From assembly GCA_002471345.1 (NCBI GenBank), contig DKPS01000111.1:41645-105644 (forward strand): a stretch of 64,000 nt of DNA, written 5' to 3'. The stretch's first letter is position 1, and each line of letters opens with the position of its first letter. The translations under genes were made by a program, and so were the position numbers. The stretch is from Saprospiraceae bacterium UBA7328 (GTDB lineage: Bacteria > Bacteroidota > Bacteroidia > Chitinophagales > Saprospiraceae). This document shows positions 35,739 to 45,638 of the stretch, piece by piece. The notes below the pieces were generated by a model. That model was given only the letters and a program-made list of their open reading frames with translations, made no database searches and was not told the DNA's origin.

Positions 35739-36548
35739 TTATTCCTCTATTAGTGATGAATAGAAATTGAGGACTTCAGCAAGATATTCCTCTCCTTCTA
35801 TGAATTCTTGTAACGGTGCAGGAGAGGCTGCAATAGCATCTTGCAAAGAATCATTTAACGTGGCTTTTCCTGGCATTATTCCGTCTACGTGCTGAAGAGC
35901 GCCTTCATTTAACTTAATCTTACCATTTTCGATATAGGCTGCTAAATCCTCTTCTTCGATATCATTGATACAAGCCTTTTCTATGAAGCTTTTATCAAAT
36001 GTATGCTCATAAGGAGAATCATAAGGGCTAAAAATCATTTTTGAATTTTCAAAAATTGGGCTGTCCTTGTATATTCTTTGAAAATATGCCGGCACTAGAC
36101 TCGACATCCAACCGTGACAATGAATAATATCAGGAGGCCAACCGAATTTTTTCACAGTTTCCATAGCTCCTTTACAGAAGAAAATCATTCTTTCTGCATT
36201 ATCATCGAACGGTTTTTCATCCGCATCGTCGAACACCAATTTTCTTTTGAAAAACTCCTCATTATCTAAGAAGTAGACCTGCATCCGAGATCCAGGTAAA
36301 GATGCCACCTTTATAATCAAAGGAAAATCATCGTCATCTACAATTATATTCATTCCAGAAAGTCTAACCACCTCATGAAGACGATGTCTTCTTTCGTTAA
36401 TGGTTCCAAACTTTGGCATGAGCACTCTTACTTCATAGCCTTTGTTATAAGTATATGGTGCAAGTGCATGCACCATGTCAGAAATTTCTGATAAAGTCGT
36501 ATACGGTTTCATCTCCTGGCTGATGAAAAGCACTCTCTTCTTACTCAT
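35739..36548 (-). CDS. short glycogen/starch synthase-like protein (GT5 N-domain)
   Basis: A 269-residue protein that corresponds to the N-terminal Rossmann domain of GT5 glycogen synthase: VLFISQEMKPYTTLSEISDMVHALAPYTYNKGYEVRVLMPKFG and DIIHCHGWMSSLVPAYF. The C-terminal donor-binding domain with its EX7E motif is absent. Short proteins of this type are common in Bacteroidota beside DUF4270, so the shortness is a family trait rather than a truncation. Whether it has glucosyltransferase activity is doubtful. ATG 36548 is preferred over the in-frame TTG at 36560. It is first in the leftward run to murA and has a -7 element upstream. Confidence 0.82.
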   Translation of the reverse strand: MSKKRVLFISQEMKPYTTLSEISDMVHALAPYTYNKGYEVRVLMPKFGTINERRHRLHEVVRLSGMNIIVDDDDFPLIIKVASLPGSRMQVYFLDNEEFFKRKLVFDDADEKPFDDNAERMIFFCKGAMETVKKFGWPPDIIHCHGWMSSLVPAYFQRIYKDSPIFENSKMIFSPYDSPYEHTFDKSFIEKACINDIEEEDLAAYIENGKIKLNEGALQHVDGIMPGKATLNDSLQDAIAASPAPLQEFIEGEEYLAEVLNFYSSLIEE

Positions 36549-36585
36549 AGTTTCATTCAAATATTAATCCCGATGTGATAGGAGT

Positions 36586-36617
36586 AAAAATGATTTCTGT
36601 GAAGAAAAATCATTTTT
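36586..36617. other. AT-rich inverted repeat in the leader of the glycogen-synthase-like operon
   Basis: A perfect 10-bp inverted repeat, AAAAATGATT (36586-36595) and AATCATTTTT (36608-36617), with a 12-base loop. It lies between the candidate -7 element at 36644 and the ATG at 36548, so it would form a hairpin in the 5' leader. No GC core, so thermal stability is modest. Confidence 0.4.
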
Positions 36618-36643
36618 TCAACACGTTTTCTAAAAATGGAGTG

Positions 36644-36651
36644 CAAAGATA
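36644..36651 (-). promoter_or_regulatory. candidate -7 element for the glycogen-synthase-like to murA operon
   Basis: On the minus strand the sequence is TATCTTTG followed by CACTCC, a good match to TAnnTTTG. It lies about 95 bases before the ATG of the first gene. A -33 TTG box is not obvious at 19-21 bases upstream. Confidence 0.5.
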
Positions 36652-36720
36652 CTACCTTTTGATGTAATATGAATCCTGCTTGTCTACTCTAGTACTTTGA
36701 GACCAAGTAAGTTATGAGTT

Positions 36721-38883
36721 TTAATCTTCATCTGTGGATAAGAGGAAATTGATCTGTCTTTTGGCGATATCTACTCCATCTAAAACCACTTTTAATTTGT
36801 CACCAAATCTATAAATGATTTCACCTTCTGGAGTTTTTAAATGAGCACTACTTGATGTCAATGACTTTAAAATACCAATATCACTAAAAGGAATAAGTCC
36901 TTCAGCTTTGGACTCTAATGTTTCTACAAACATTCCCTTTTCTATTACTCCTGAAACTGTGGCTTCAAATCTTTCTCCTATACGGTCATGCATATATACA
37001 GTTTGCATATATTTTACTGACTCCCTCTCAGCATTTATAGCTTTACGCTCCTGACGTGAAATGTGCTTGCATTGTTGTTCTAGTGCCGGGCCATTCACAC
37101 GGTAAGTTTCTTTTAGGTTTTTATCCAATATGCGATGCACTAAAAGATCCGCATATCTCCTTATAGGAGAAGTGAAATGTGAATAATGAGAAAAACCTAA
37201 CCCATAATGTCCGATGTTGTCTGAAGAATATTCAGCTTTGGCCATAGTCCTTATTGCCAAGGGCATTAGCATTCTGAGATGATCTACATTTTCAATTTTA
37301 GTAGAGATATTATTAAATGAGTTTGCTATTTCTTTGGGTGTATTGAGGTTAAACTTTAGACCAAAATCAGCCGCAAGAAGAGCAAAATCAGCTAGTTTAT
37401 CCGGATCAGGTTGATCATGAATTCGATATATAAAAGGGATAGTTTTAGTGTTCTTTTCTTTTTTTGATATAAAAGTAGCCACTTCTTTATTTGCTAAAAG
37501 CATTAAATCCTCCACGAGAAGATGGGTATCCTTTCTTTCTTTAACATACACGCCTTCTGGTTTGCCATCTTCATCCAAAGTAAATCTCAATTCATCAGAC
37601 TCAAATTTGATAGATCCATTATTGTATCGCTTTTCTCGAAGCATTTTAGATATTTGATCTACTCTTCCAAGTTCATTTAAATATGGGCCATGCTTAATGT
37701 CTAAAATTTCCTGAGCTTCTTCATAAGTGAATCTTTTATCCGAATGAGTCAGTGTACGACCTAGCCATCGATTTAATACATTTCCTCTATTATCAAATTC
37801 AAAAATGGCAGAAAAAGTAAATTTATCTTCATTCGGACGCAGAGAACAAAGCTCATTAGACAATCGTTCTGGCAACATAGGACAAACCCTATCAACCAAA
37901 TAAACAGATGTCGATCGCGCCAAAGCTTCTTTATCCAATGCAGACCCTTCTTTTACGAAATGTGAAACATCGGCTATATGTACTCCTATTTCTTCATTTC
38001 CGTTTTCTAATATCCTATATGAAATAGCATCATCAAAGTCCTTAGCATCTGCAGGGTCAATTGTAAAAGTGAGAATTTTTCTCATGTCCTTACGTATAGC
38101 CAAATCCTCTTCTGTGATCTTGTCATGCATTTGCGCCGTTTCATTGAGCACTTCATCAGAGAAGGCAATATCGAATCCTTCATTAATCAAAATTGTGGTC
38201 ATCTCGAGATCATGCCCTTTGCCTGATGACAGAATTTTTTCGATTTCTCCTTTTACAATGCCATTTCGACCATAATGAACAATCTTTATGATTACCCTAT
38301 CTCCATTTTGAGCTTCATGACTTCCTACTACCTCAATTTTGATAGAGTTATTACGCACAGTCGCTTCTACGACTCCATAACCTCCAATGCGATCATAGAC
38401 ACCTACAAATTTTTTGTGCGCTCTAGTTTTCACTTCTACTACCTTCCCTTCTTGCTTTCTTGCGCCTCTCCTATGGTGTAACTCTACAATTACTTCATCA
38501 TCATGCAAGGCAGTTTTAAGATGCTTTTTGGGCACATATATATCTGGAACATCTCTTTCAGAAACAATATAAGCAGAACCAGACTTGATCATATCAACAC
38601 GGCCTGTAATGTATTGCTGTTTGATAAATGAATCATTTCCGTTCTTTGAACTCACTCCTTCAAGAGTATACAGTTCATCTACGACATGTCTGATTTTTCC
38701 GGATTTCTCTAAATATTTTAACACATCTAGAATAGAATCTTTACTGTTTTTAATTCTTAGAGCTTTGGCTATTCTTGTTGGCTTGAATCTTTTTTTTGGG
38801 CTTTTTTTGAAAAGGTTAAGGCTTGCTTTTTCTAATTCTTCTTTGGTTAGTTTTTTTGATTTAAAATTTTTCTTACTCCTCAT
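36721..38883 (-). CDS. rnr: ribonuclease R
   Basis: Processive 3'-5' exoribonuclease of the RNase II/R family that degrades structured RNA. A 720-residue protein. Lys-rich N-terminus and winged-helix-like segment (to about residue 70), two cold-shock-like domains, then the RNB catalytic core with TIDPADAKDFDDAISY holding the metal-binding Asp residues and the ARSTSVYLVDRVCPMLPERLSNELCSL block. The C-terminal S1 domain begins near residue 640 (GERFEATVSGVIEKGMFVE). The start overlaps the stop of the upstream hypothetical gene by 11 bases. Confidence 0.95.
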   Translation of the reverse strand: MRSKKNFKSKKLTKEELEKASLNLFKKSPKKRFKPTRIAKALRIKNSKDSILDVLKYLEKSGKIRHVVDELYTLEGVSSKNGNDSFIKQQYITGRVDMIKSGSAYIVSERDVPDIYVPKKHLKTALHDDEVIVELHHRRGARKQEGKVVEVKTRAHKKFVGVYDRIGGYGVVEATVRNNSIKIEVVGSHEAQNGDRVIIKIVHYGRNGIVKGEIEKILSSGKGHDLEMTTILINEGFDIAFSDEVLNETAQMHDKITEEDLAIRKDMRKILTFTIDPADAKDFDDAISYRILENGNEEIGVHIADVSHFVKEGSALDKEALARSTSVYLVDRVCPMLPERLSNELCSLRPNEDKFTFSAIFEFDNRGNVLNRWLGRTLTHSDKRFTYEEAQEILDIKHGPYLNELGRVDQISKMLREKRYNNGSIKFESDELRFTLDEDGKPEGVYVKERKDTHLLVEDLMLLANKEVATFISKKEKNTKTIPFIYRIHDQPDPDKLADFALLAADFGLKFNLNTPKEIANSFNNISTKIENVDHLRMLMPLAIRTMAKAEYSSDNIGHYGLGFSHYSHFTSPIRRYADLLVHRILDKNLKETYRVNGPALEQQCKHISRQERKAINAERESVKYMQTVYMHDRIGERFEATVSGVIEKGMFVETLESKAEGLIPFSDIGILKSLTSSSAHLKTPEGEIIYRFGDKLKVVLDGVDIAKRQINFLLSTDED

Positions 38884-39385
38884 TTATGGGATTGTTTGAT
38901 AAAATAATTTTGCCATCAGGTGCGATGTCATAGGCGATGGTTTGACTGTTAAGTGGGTTGTAGTGTGAGCGATCACCATCGTCGCTTCCTATCACGACTT
39001 GGATATGATTATCTTCATCTATATAAGCCACATAGGTGACCATTTCTTTATCTTTTAAAAATGTACCCGCAATAGATTTATGATCTATTATTTTTCCATT
39101 TTCTGAAAATATCAAAAGGTGATATTCATTTTTTAGTAATCCTGCTTTATAGTAAATCACTGGCACGAAGGAGTTTTCCTTTTTCAATCTGAAGCAAGGG
39201 ATATACTCCGTATATTCATCCAGTTCCGTTTCATTATGCAAAGGCAGCAATACTTCAGTTATTATACTTTGTGATAGAGGTTTGTTTTCTCTACTGTATA
39301 AAATAACTTCTTCTGCTGATAAAATTATGGGTGGTGCTACTTCTGGAAAGAATTCAAGAAAGGCTTCAAATTCCACTTTTGTCAT
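38873..39385 (-). CDS. conserved-looking protein of unknown function upstream of rnr
   Basis: A 170-residue cytoplasmic protein without signal peptide or membrane helix. The N-terminal half is acidic and helical (MTKVEFEAFLEFFPEVAPPI). The rest appears beta-rich, with repeated short strands around VIYYKAGLLKNEYHLLIF and ETVTYVAYIDEDNHIQVVIGSDDGD-like segments. I do not recognise the family. The 11-base overlap with rnr indicates translational coupling, so an accessory role around RNase R is possible but unproven. No catalytic motif is visible. Confidence 0.7.
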   Translation of the reverse strand: MTKVEFEAFLEFFPEVAPPIILSAEEVILYSRENKPLSQSIITEVLLPLHNETELDEYTEYIPCFRLKKENSFVPVIYYKAGLLKNEYHLLIFSENGKIIDHKSIAGTFLKDKEMVTYVAYIDEDNHIQVVIGSDDGDRSHYNPLNSQTIAYDIAPDGKIILSNNPINEE

Positions 39386-39508
39386 TCTACGCTTTTATCT
39401 CTGTGATGCATGACATCACCTAAAATACAGTTGCAAAGGTGCTATATTTTTTGTTTAGATGAATTAAATATCAAAATGTATGTTTGTTCCACACATATAA
39501 TATACCAA

Positions 39509-39736
39509 GTGGAGAATAAAAAAATCACTTTTCAATTGCGTCCTCAAGATGAATTCATTGAATTAATGAAGCTCCTACAGCTGAAAGACATAGCACAATC
39601 AGGAGGACATGCAAAAGTTATTATCCAAAATGGAGAGGTAAAGGTGAACAATCAAGTAGAATTAAGAAAGAGAAAAAAAGTAAAAGCAGGAGAAATAGTT
39701 TGTTTTAATAACACCGAAATAGCAGTGATTAAATAG
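39509..39736 (+). CDS. S4-domain RNA-binding protein (YbcJ-like)
   Basis: A small S4-fold protein: LRPQDEFIELMKLLQLKDIAQSGGHAKVIIQNGEVKVNNQ is the alpha-L S4 motif with the usual SGG(x)AK turn and the VNG/VNN strand, and it ends in KKVKAGEIVCFN. YbcJ-type proteins are about 70 residues and are thought to bind rRNA or tRNA. The frame stays open to 39410, but the upstream part has no family similarity. A GTG at 39509 gives a 75-residue protein matching the family, and an ATG at 39476 is a second choice. It is divergent from the hypothetical-rnr pair. Confidence 0.85.
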   Translation: MENKKITFQLRPQDEFIELMKLLQLKDIAQSGGHAKVIIQNGEVKVNNQVELRKRKKVKAGEIVCFNNTEIAVIK

Positions 39737-39921
39737 TCACATTTGTAATTGAAAACAAATTAGTTATCAGATTCTAAAGGCATTTGTAAATGACCCTAAT
39801 GGGACAAGAAAGAGTATCCTTTTAGCCTTAAATTAAAACCATTCTAAATAATTTAAGCGATAGTGTAGAATTTCACAGCCATTGATTATCTGTATTTTTA
39901 CGCTCAGAAAACAGAAAAACC

Positions 39922-40605
39922 ATGTCTTGGCTTATTACCTTCTTTAGATCAAGTATTGGGCGAAAGCTTATAATGTCGCTCACAGGTATCTTCCTCATTA
40001 CATTTCTTATAGTACATCTTATTGGCAATTTACAATTGCTTTATAATGATGGTGGCGAAGCATTTAATACTTATGCATATTTTATGACCAATAATCCATT
40101 GATAAAAACAATATCATATGGATTATACTTTTTTATTGTAGTTCATGCCATTCAAGGCATCTTATTAGCCATTTATAACAGAAAAGCCAAAGGATCCAAA
40201 TACGCTGTGAACACACATGAGAATGCATCATGGGCCTCTAAGAATATGGCCCTATTAGGAATTTTGGTTTTTGCTTTTTTAATGTTGCACATGGGAGACT
40301 TTTGGTGGAAAATGAAGCAAAATCAATTGGACATGGTTACCTATGCTAGTTTTGACGCACCAGTAAAAGATTTGTTTACAAGAGTTTCTATAGCATTTCA
40401 AGAGCTTTGGATCGTAGTTACTTACATCATTGGTTTATTGGCTCTTATGTTTCACCTTTTGCATGGCTTTGATTCAGCATTCCAAACCTTAGGGATAAGA
40501 CATAAAAAATATACTCCACTGATTTCATTAGTGGGAAAAGCATATTCATTTCTTGTACCTATTGGATTTGCTATAATTCCATTGTACATCTATTTCGGTA
40601 AGTAA
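39922..40605 (+). CDS. sdhC: succinate dehydrogenase cytochrome b subunit
   Basis: Membrane anchor of a type B succinate:menaquinone oxidoreductase. A 227-residue protein with five hydrophobic helices. His residues that fit heme ligation lie in SLTGIFLITFLIVHLIGNL, FFIVVHAIQGI, LMLHMGDFWW and LMFHLLHGFDSAFQ. This single-subunit, di-heme-type anchor is typical of Bacteroidota and related to Bacillus SdhC and Wolinella FrdC. It heads the sdhCAB operon with 16 bases before sdhA. The 185-base upstream gap presumably holds the promoter, but no confident TAnnTTTG box was found. Confidence 0.93.
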   Translation: MSWLITFFRSSIGRKLIMSLTGIFLITFLIVHLIGNLQLLYNDGGEAFNTYAYFMTNNPLIKTISYGLYFFIVVHAIQGILLAIYNRKAKGSKYAVNTHENASWASKNMALLGILVFAFLMLHMGDFWWKMKQNQLDMVTYASFDAPVKDLFTRVSIAFQELWIVVTYIIGLLALMFHLLHGFDSAFQTLGIRHKKYTPLISLVGKAYSFLVPIGFAIIPLYIYFGK

Positions 40606-40621
40606 TCTATAATCATCAGTT

Positions 40622-42616
40622 ATGAAGTTAGATAGCAAAGTTCCTGAAGGCGCATTAGCCGAAAAATGGACCAAGTATAAATCATCAATGCCTTTAGTAG
40701 CTCCTAATAATAAAAGGAGACTCGAAGTGATTGTAGTGGGAACAGGGTTAGCTGGTGCTTCTGCAGCAGCAACAATGGGAGAATTAGGATATAATGTGAA
40801 GTGTTTCACTTTTCATGACAGCCCACGTAGGGCTCATAGTATTGCTGCCCAGGGAGGAATCAATGCTGCTAAAAACTATCAGAATGATGGAGACAGTGTC
40901 TTCAGATTGTTTTATGATACAATTAAAGGTGGTGATTACAGATCTAGAGAGGCCAACGTCCATAGACTAGCAGAAGTGAGTACTGATATCATTGATCAGT
41001 GTACTGCCCAAGGTGTTCCCTTTGCTAGAGAATATGGAGGCCTTCTAGCGAATAGGTCCTTTGGTGGAGTACAAGTGTCTCGTACCTTTTATGCAAGGGG
41101 TCAGACCGGGCAACAATTGCTCATAGGTGCATATCAAGCACTAAGTCGCCAAATAGCGAAGGGATCTGTAGACATGTACAATAGACATGAGATGCTCGAC
41201 TTAGTAAAAGTGGATGGCAAGGCCCGGGGAATTATAACAAGAAATTTAGTGACAGGAGAATTAGAAAGATTCTCCGCTCACGCTGTGGTATTAGCAACAG
41301 GAGGATATGGAAATGTATATTACCTCTCTACCAATGCCATGAATTCAAATGTTTCAGCCGGATGGAGAGCAGTAAGAAGAGGAGCTTTAATGGCCAACCC
41401 TTGTTATAATCAAATCCATCCTACTTGTATACCTGTATCAGGTGACTACCAATCTAAGCTAACTTTAATGTCTGAGTCTCTTAGAAATGACGGACGCATC
41501 TGGGTCCCAAAAAGCAAAGAAGATGCACAAGCCATAAAAGAAGGAAGAAAAACAGCTTTGGATATTGTAGAGGAGGATAGAGACTACTACTTAGAAAGAA
41601 GGTATCCCGCATTTGGCAATTTAGTGCCAAGAGATGTAGCATCAAGAGCAGCAAAAGTAGCATGTGATGAAGGAAATGGAGTAGCTCCTACAGGATTGGG
41701 GGTGTTCTTAGATTTTTCATCGGCAATACAACGATACGGCCTTCAGGAGGCAAATAGTCGAGGCCTAAGCACAGATGACACCAATGTGACTAAGCTTGGA
41801 AAAGAGATTATTAAGAATAAATATGGTAACCTCTTCCAGATGTATGAAAAGATATCCGGAGAAAATCCGTATGAAAGGCCAATGAAAATATATCCAGCAA
41901 TCCATTATACAATGGGCGGTATTTGGGTAGACTATAATTTGGAGACAAATGTGCCAGGACTATTTGCCATTGGCGAGGCTAATTTCTCAGATCATGGTGC
42001 TAATAGATTAGGAGCATCAGCATTGATGCAGGGCTTAGCTGATGGTTACTTTGTGCTACCTTATACTATAGGAAACTTCCTTTCTACACAGATTAGAACT
42101 GACAAAATAGCAAATGACACACCTGAGTTTATTCAAGCTGAAAAGGATGTGAAAGAAAGATTGCAGGGCTTAATAGATATCAATGGAAATCAGTCTGTAG
42201 AAAGCTTTCATAAAAAATTAGGAAAGATCATTTGGGAAAATGGTGGCATGTCTCGAAATGAAACTGGCCTGAAAAAAGGTATAGCAGAAGTGAGAGCCTT
42301 GAGAGATGAGTTTTATAAGGATGTATACGTCCCTGGAACCATAAGTGAATTTAATCCTGAACTTGAAAAAGCCGCCAGAGTTGCTGATTTTATGGAACTA
42401 GGAGAGACTCTTTTGTTCGATGCTTTAAACAGAAATGAATCTTGTGGTGGGCACTTCAGAGAAGAATCTGTGAGTGACGAAGGAGAAGCAAAAAGAGACG
42501 ATAACAATTATACTTATGTCGCGGCTTGGGAGTGGAATGATGGTCAAGACCCAAAGGTTCACAAAGAAAAATTGAAATTTGATAATGTAGAGCTCAAAAC
42601 TAGAAGCTATAAATAA
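40622..42616 (+). CDS. sdhA: succinate dehydrogenase/fumarate reductase flavoprotein subunit
   Basis: Catalytic subunit that oxidises succinate to fumarate (or the reverse) with covalently bound FAD. A 664-residue protein. The FAD-binding [20 protein letters not shown] motif is followed by [20 protein letters not shown], where the His in [10 protein letters not shown] is the covalent FAD attachment site. The capping domain and catalytic Arg region follow ([12 protein letters not shown] and [21 protein letters not shown]). The C-terminal helical domain is complete. sdhB follows after 34 bases. The role is TCA-cycle oxidation and menaquinone reduction. Confidence 0.96.
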   Translation: MKLDSKVPEGALAEKWTKYKSSMPLVAPNNKRRLEVIVVGTGLAGASAAATMGELGYNVKCFTFHDSPRRAHSIAAQGGINAAKNYQNDGDSVFRLFYDTIKGGDYRSREANVHRLAEVSTDIIDQCTAQGVPFAREYGGLLANRSFGGVQVSRTFYARGQTGQQLLIGAYQALSRQIAKGSVDMYNRHEMLDLVKVDGKARGIITRNLVTGELERFSAHAVVLATGGYGNVYYLSTNAMNSNVSAGWRAVRRGALMANPCYNQIHPTCIPVSGDYQSKLTLMSESLRNDGRIWVPKSKEDAQAIKEGRKTALDIVEEDRDYYLERRYPAFGNLVPRDVASRAAKVACDEGNGVAPTGLGVFLDFSSAIQRYGLQEANSRGLSTDDTNVTKLGKEIIKNKYGNLFQMYEKISGENPYERPMKIYPAIHYTMGGIWVDYNLETNVPGLFAIGEANFSDHGANRLGASALMQGLADGYFVLPYTIGNFLSTQIRTDKIANDTPEFIQAEKDVKERLQGLIDINGNQSVESFHKKLGKIIWENGGMSRNETGLKKGIAEVRALRDEFYKDVYVPGTISEFNPELEKAARVADFMELGETLLFDALNRNESCGGHFREESVSDEGEAKRDDNNYTYVAAWEWNDGQDPKVHKEKLKFDNVELKTRSYK

Positions 42617-42650
42617 TACGATGGGTTTAGACCCATGAAAATATAGAGAT

Positions 42651-43397
42651 ATGAAGCTGAATCTAAAAATATGGAGACAATCAGGGCCTAATGACAAAGG
42701 ATACTTTGATATGCATAGTGTAGAGGCTAATGAACATATGTCATTCCTTGAGATGCTAGATGTACTCAACGAGCAATTGATCAGTGAGAAAAAAGATCCT
42801 ATAGCTTTTGCTCACGATTGTCGTGAAGGGATCTGTGGGACTTGCAATCTTGTTATAGATGGAAGGCCACATGGCCCTCAAAAAGGCACCACTACATGTC
42901 AGCTTCATATGAGACAATATAAGGATGACGATACTATTGTAATTGAGCCCTTTAGAGCTACGGCATTTCCTATCATTAAAGATTTAGTTGTAGATCGTTC
43001 TTCACTAGATGGTGTAATTCAAGCAGGAGGTTATATTTCCGTGAATACTGGCCAAGCAGTAGATGCTAATGCCATCCCTGTTGAGCAAGAAGTCGCTGCA
43101 GATGCATTTGATTCTGCTACATGCATTGGATGTGGAGCATGCATTGCTGCATGTCCTAATGGGTCCGCCATGCTTTTCACTTCAGCAAAAGTGAGTCATT
43201 TGGGGAAACTGCCTCAAGGCAAAGTAGAACACAAAAAAAGAGTTCAAAACATGGTGGCTCAAATGGATAAAGAAGGATTTGGATTGTGTTCTAACGTTGG
43301 TGCTTGTGAAGCTGAATGCCCAAAAGAAATTTCCTTGGACAACATCGCATTTATGAATCGTGCATTTATTGGCTCAGTATTGACTACAGAAGATTAA
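42651..43397 (+). CDS. sdhB: succinate dehydrogenase/fumarate reductase iron-sulfur subunit
   Basis: Electron-transfer subunit linking the flavoprotein to the cytochrome b anchor. A 248-residue protein with three clusters: 2Fe-2S in [15 protein letters not shown] plus a later Cys (GTTTC), 4Fe-4S in [15 protein letters not shown], and 3Fe-4S in [15 protein letters not shown]. Order and length match the type B enzymes. It ends the sdhCAB operon. No terminator is obvious in the 253-base gap that follows. Confidence 0.96.
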   Translation: MKLNLKIWRQSGPNDKGYFDMHSVEANEHMSFLEMLDVLNEQLISEKKDPIAFAHDCREGICGTCNLVIDGRPHGPQKGTTTCQLHMRQYKDDDTIVIEPFRATAFPIIKDLVVDRSSLDGVIQAGGYISVNTGQAVDANAIPVEQEVAADAFDSATCIGCGACIAACPNGSAMLFTSAKVSHLGKLPQGKVEHKKRVQNMVAQMDKEGFGLCSNVGACEAECPKEISLDNIAFMNRAFIGSVLTTED

Positions 43398-43408
43398 AAA
43401 CCAATTGA

Positions 43409-43603
43409 TGGAAGGCCGCTCGAGTATATAAGGGGTCATTTATACTCTATCGACAGTTTATCTCAAAACACATTTTCTCTCCTACATCTTTTTCGGATCA
43501 AATATGGATTAAGAATGATTGGCCTAAAGAGCTGATCGAATTATAGCAAACTATAATACAATCATACATCAATGTATTTGAACTGATTTACCCTGAAGAG
43601 TAA
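43409..43603 (+). pseudogene. possible small decayed ORF
   Basis: In one plus-strand frame 65 codons run from after a TGA at 43406-43408 to TAA 43601-43603 with a single internal TAG at 43544-43546. The stretch around the stop reads NDWPKELIEL, stop, QTIIQSYINVFELIYPEE, which has coding-like composition and a typical helical C-terminus. I do not recognise the family. It could be chance in an AT-rich gap; there is no start codon with supporting context. Confidence 0.22.
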
Positions 43604-43650
43604 GAAATTTATAAAAAGAGATTTACTTTTAAGCCTCAACTATATATATC

Positions 43651-44802
43651 ATGGCAAGAAAAATAAGAATGGGTATGGTCGGCGGAGGCCGAGGGGCATT
43701 TATTGGAGGAGTTCATAGAATGGCTGCATCATTAGATGGAGAAATAGAATTGGTTTGTGGTGCATTTAGTAGTGATGCAGAACGCTCTAGATTGTCTGGA
43801 GAAGACTTTTATCTTTCACCAGATCGAGTGTATGGCAGCTATGGCGAGATGATCCAAAAAGAAAAAGAACTTCCAGAGGGAGAAAGAATGGACTTCGTTT
43901 CCATTGTCACTCCTAATCATGTCCACTTTGGACCTACAAAAATGGCTCTAGAAAATGGTTTTCACGTCGTTTGTGATAAACCTCTTTCATTTGACATGGA
44001 AGAAGCCAATGAGCTTGAAAAAGTCGTGAAGGAAACAGGTCAAATTTTTGCTTTGACCCATAATTACACTGGTTATCCTATGGTGAAGCAGGCACGCCAT
44101 ATGATCAATAATGGCGATCTCGGCACAATAAGGAAAGTAGTTGTAGAGTACCCTCAAGGGTGGCTTATGGATTTTATTGAGTCTTCTGATCAAAAACAAG
44201 CAGCATGGCGAACAGATCCTAAAAGATCTGGTATTGCTGGTGCTATGGGAGATATAGGCACTCATGCAGAAAATCTGGCAGAGTATATTACTGGACTTAA
44301 GATCACAGAATTATGTGCTGACATAAGCACATTAGTAGAAGGAAGGTTACTTGACGATGATGGCAATGTTTTATTAAGGTTTGATAATGGGGCTCGTGGC
44401 ATCCTTCATGCTTCACAAATAGCTGCCGGGGAAGAGAATTCATTAAACATCCGTGTCTATGGTAGCAAAGCTGGCCTGGAATGGCATCAAATGCAGCCTA
44501 ATACACTGGAAGTAAAATATCAAAACAGCCCAAAACAAATTTATAGAACTGGTGTAGGTGAATTATGTGCTTCTGCCCAAGCACATACAAGAATTCCTGC
44601 AGGACATCCTGAGGGATATTTAGAAGCTTTCGCTAATATTTACAGAAACTTTGCTAAATGCGTACGGGCAAGGATAGAAGGAGTGAATGTAGATCCAATA
44701 TATGATGACTTTCCTACAGTGGAGGATGGAGTAAGGGGAATGAATTTTATCTATAAAGTAATTGAGTCTGGTAAGAGTGATCAAAAATGGGTGAAAGTTT
44801 AG
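43651..44802 (+). CDS. Gfo/Idh/MocA family oxidoreductase
   Basis: NAD(P)-dependent sugar or inositol oxidoreductase. The N-terminal Rossmann domain has GMVGGGRGAFIGGVHRMAA, then DFVSIVTPNHVHFGPTKMALENGFHVVCDKPLSFDMEEA, the conserved CDKP Lys site. The C-terminal alpha/beta domain contains GDIGTHAENLAEYITG, where the GxxxxD-xGxH pattern holds the catalytic His. The 383-residue length is normal. The substrate is unknown: no other sugar-catabolic gene is adjacent. The next gene starts three bases after its stop, so the two are co-transcribed. Confidence 0.92.
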   Translation: MARKIRMGMVGGGRGAFIGGVHRMAASLDGEIELVCGAFSSDAERSRLSGEDFYLSPDRVYGSYGEMIQKEKELPEGERMDFVSIVTPNHVHFGPTKMALENGFHVVCDKPLSFDMEEANELEKVVKETGQIFALTHNYTGYPMVKQARHMINNGDLGTIRKVVVEYPQGWLMDFIESSDQKQAAWRTDPKRSGIAGAMGDIGTHAENLAEYITGLKITELCADISTLVEGRLLDDDGNVLLRFDNGARGILHASQIAAGEENSLNIRVYGSKAGLEWHQMQPNTLEVKYQNSPKQIYRTGVGELCASAQAHTRIPAGHPEGYLEAFANIYRNFAKCVRARIEGVNVDPIYDDFPTVEDGVRGMNFIYKVIESGKSDQKWVKV

Positions 44803-44805
44803 CCC

Positions 44806-45594
44806 ATGGCTTTTACCCCTCTTAAGTATAAGTTTGACAAAGAACTTTTAGAATTATTATCTGATAAAATCACTTCTGAAGGAGCTTCATTTGATCGGGA
44901 AAGATTTAGGAAAGCGACCCAACCTCTTTTGGACCCGCTAGAACTCAAAGACAGAGTAAATGTCATTGCTGATCAACTTAATTTTTTTCTTCCTGGTGAT
45001 TACAAGTCAAAACTGAATCTGCTTGTACAGATTTTAGGCCCAACAAATGAAGGTTCATATGGTACTTTTAATGATTTCTTTTGGACATGGCCTATTGGAT
45101 CATTTATTGAAAGAAACGGGCTTGGAGAAGAAGGGCTGTCTCTCAATGCAATCAAAGAATTAACACAACGTGGCACAGGAGAATTTGCCATTAGGCCCTT
45201 TATAAGACAAAATCCTGAACACTTGATAAGGGTTATGGCAGCATGGTCAAATGATCAAAATTTTCATGTGCGAAGATTAGCATCTGAAGGGCTAAGGCCA
45301 AACTTGCCATGGGCAAGCAAATTGAAATTGTTCATTGACGACCCAAGTCCTATATTCAAAATATTAGAAAACCTAAAAGATGATCCTGAAAAGTATGTCC
45401 AAACTTCTGTGGCGAATCATATAAATGACTATTTCAAAGTAAACAATGAAGCGGCTGTAGCTTTAATAGAAAAATGGTCTGTTAAGCCACAAAAGGACAC
45501 AAGGTGGATTGTTAAACATGCAATAAGAAACTATAGAAAAAAGGGTGAAACATGGGCTATAGAGTTGACCGAAAAGATGAATAGTCTGAACTAG
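44806..45594 (+). CDS. AlkD-like DNA alkylation repair / HEAT-like protein
   Basis: A 262-residue all-helical protein of the DNA alkylation repair (AlkD/AlkC-like) superfamily, built from HEAT-like repeats. The AAWSNDQNFHVRRLASEGLRPNLPW segment and the final DTRWIVKHAIRNYRKKG are typical of the AlkC-like branch, which excises bulky alkylated bases without base flipping. The N-terminal 100 residues form the leading helical repeats and an FFWTWPIGSFIE segment. An enzyme role is likely but not certain, as some members bind DNA without glycosylase activity. The start is 3 bases after the oxidoreductase stop. Confidence 0.85.
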   Translation: MAFTPLKYKFDKELLELLSDKITSEGASFDRERFRKATQPLLDPLELKDRVNVIADQLNFFLPGDYKSKLNLLVQILGPTNEGSYGTFNDFFWTWPIGSFIERNGLGEEGLSLNAIKELTQRGTGEFAIRPFIRQNPEHLIRVMAAWSNDQNFHVRRLASEGLRPNLPWASKLKLFIDDPSPIFKILENLKDDPEKYVQTSVANHINDYFKVNNEAAVALIEKWSVKPQKDTRWIVKHAIRNYRKKGETWAIELTEKMNSLN

Positions 45595-45615
45595 AATTAT
45601 TTTCTATTATCAGGT

Positions 45616-45623
45616 TAAATTTG
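45616..45623 (+). promoter_or_regulatory. candidate -7 element for the Smr gene
   Basis: TAAATTTG, followed by CATGC, matches TAnnTTTG and lies 16 bases before the ATG at 45639, so the leader would be very short. No -33 box is evident. Confidence 0.35.
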
Positions 45624-45638
45624 CATGCTTTGTAAAAT

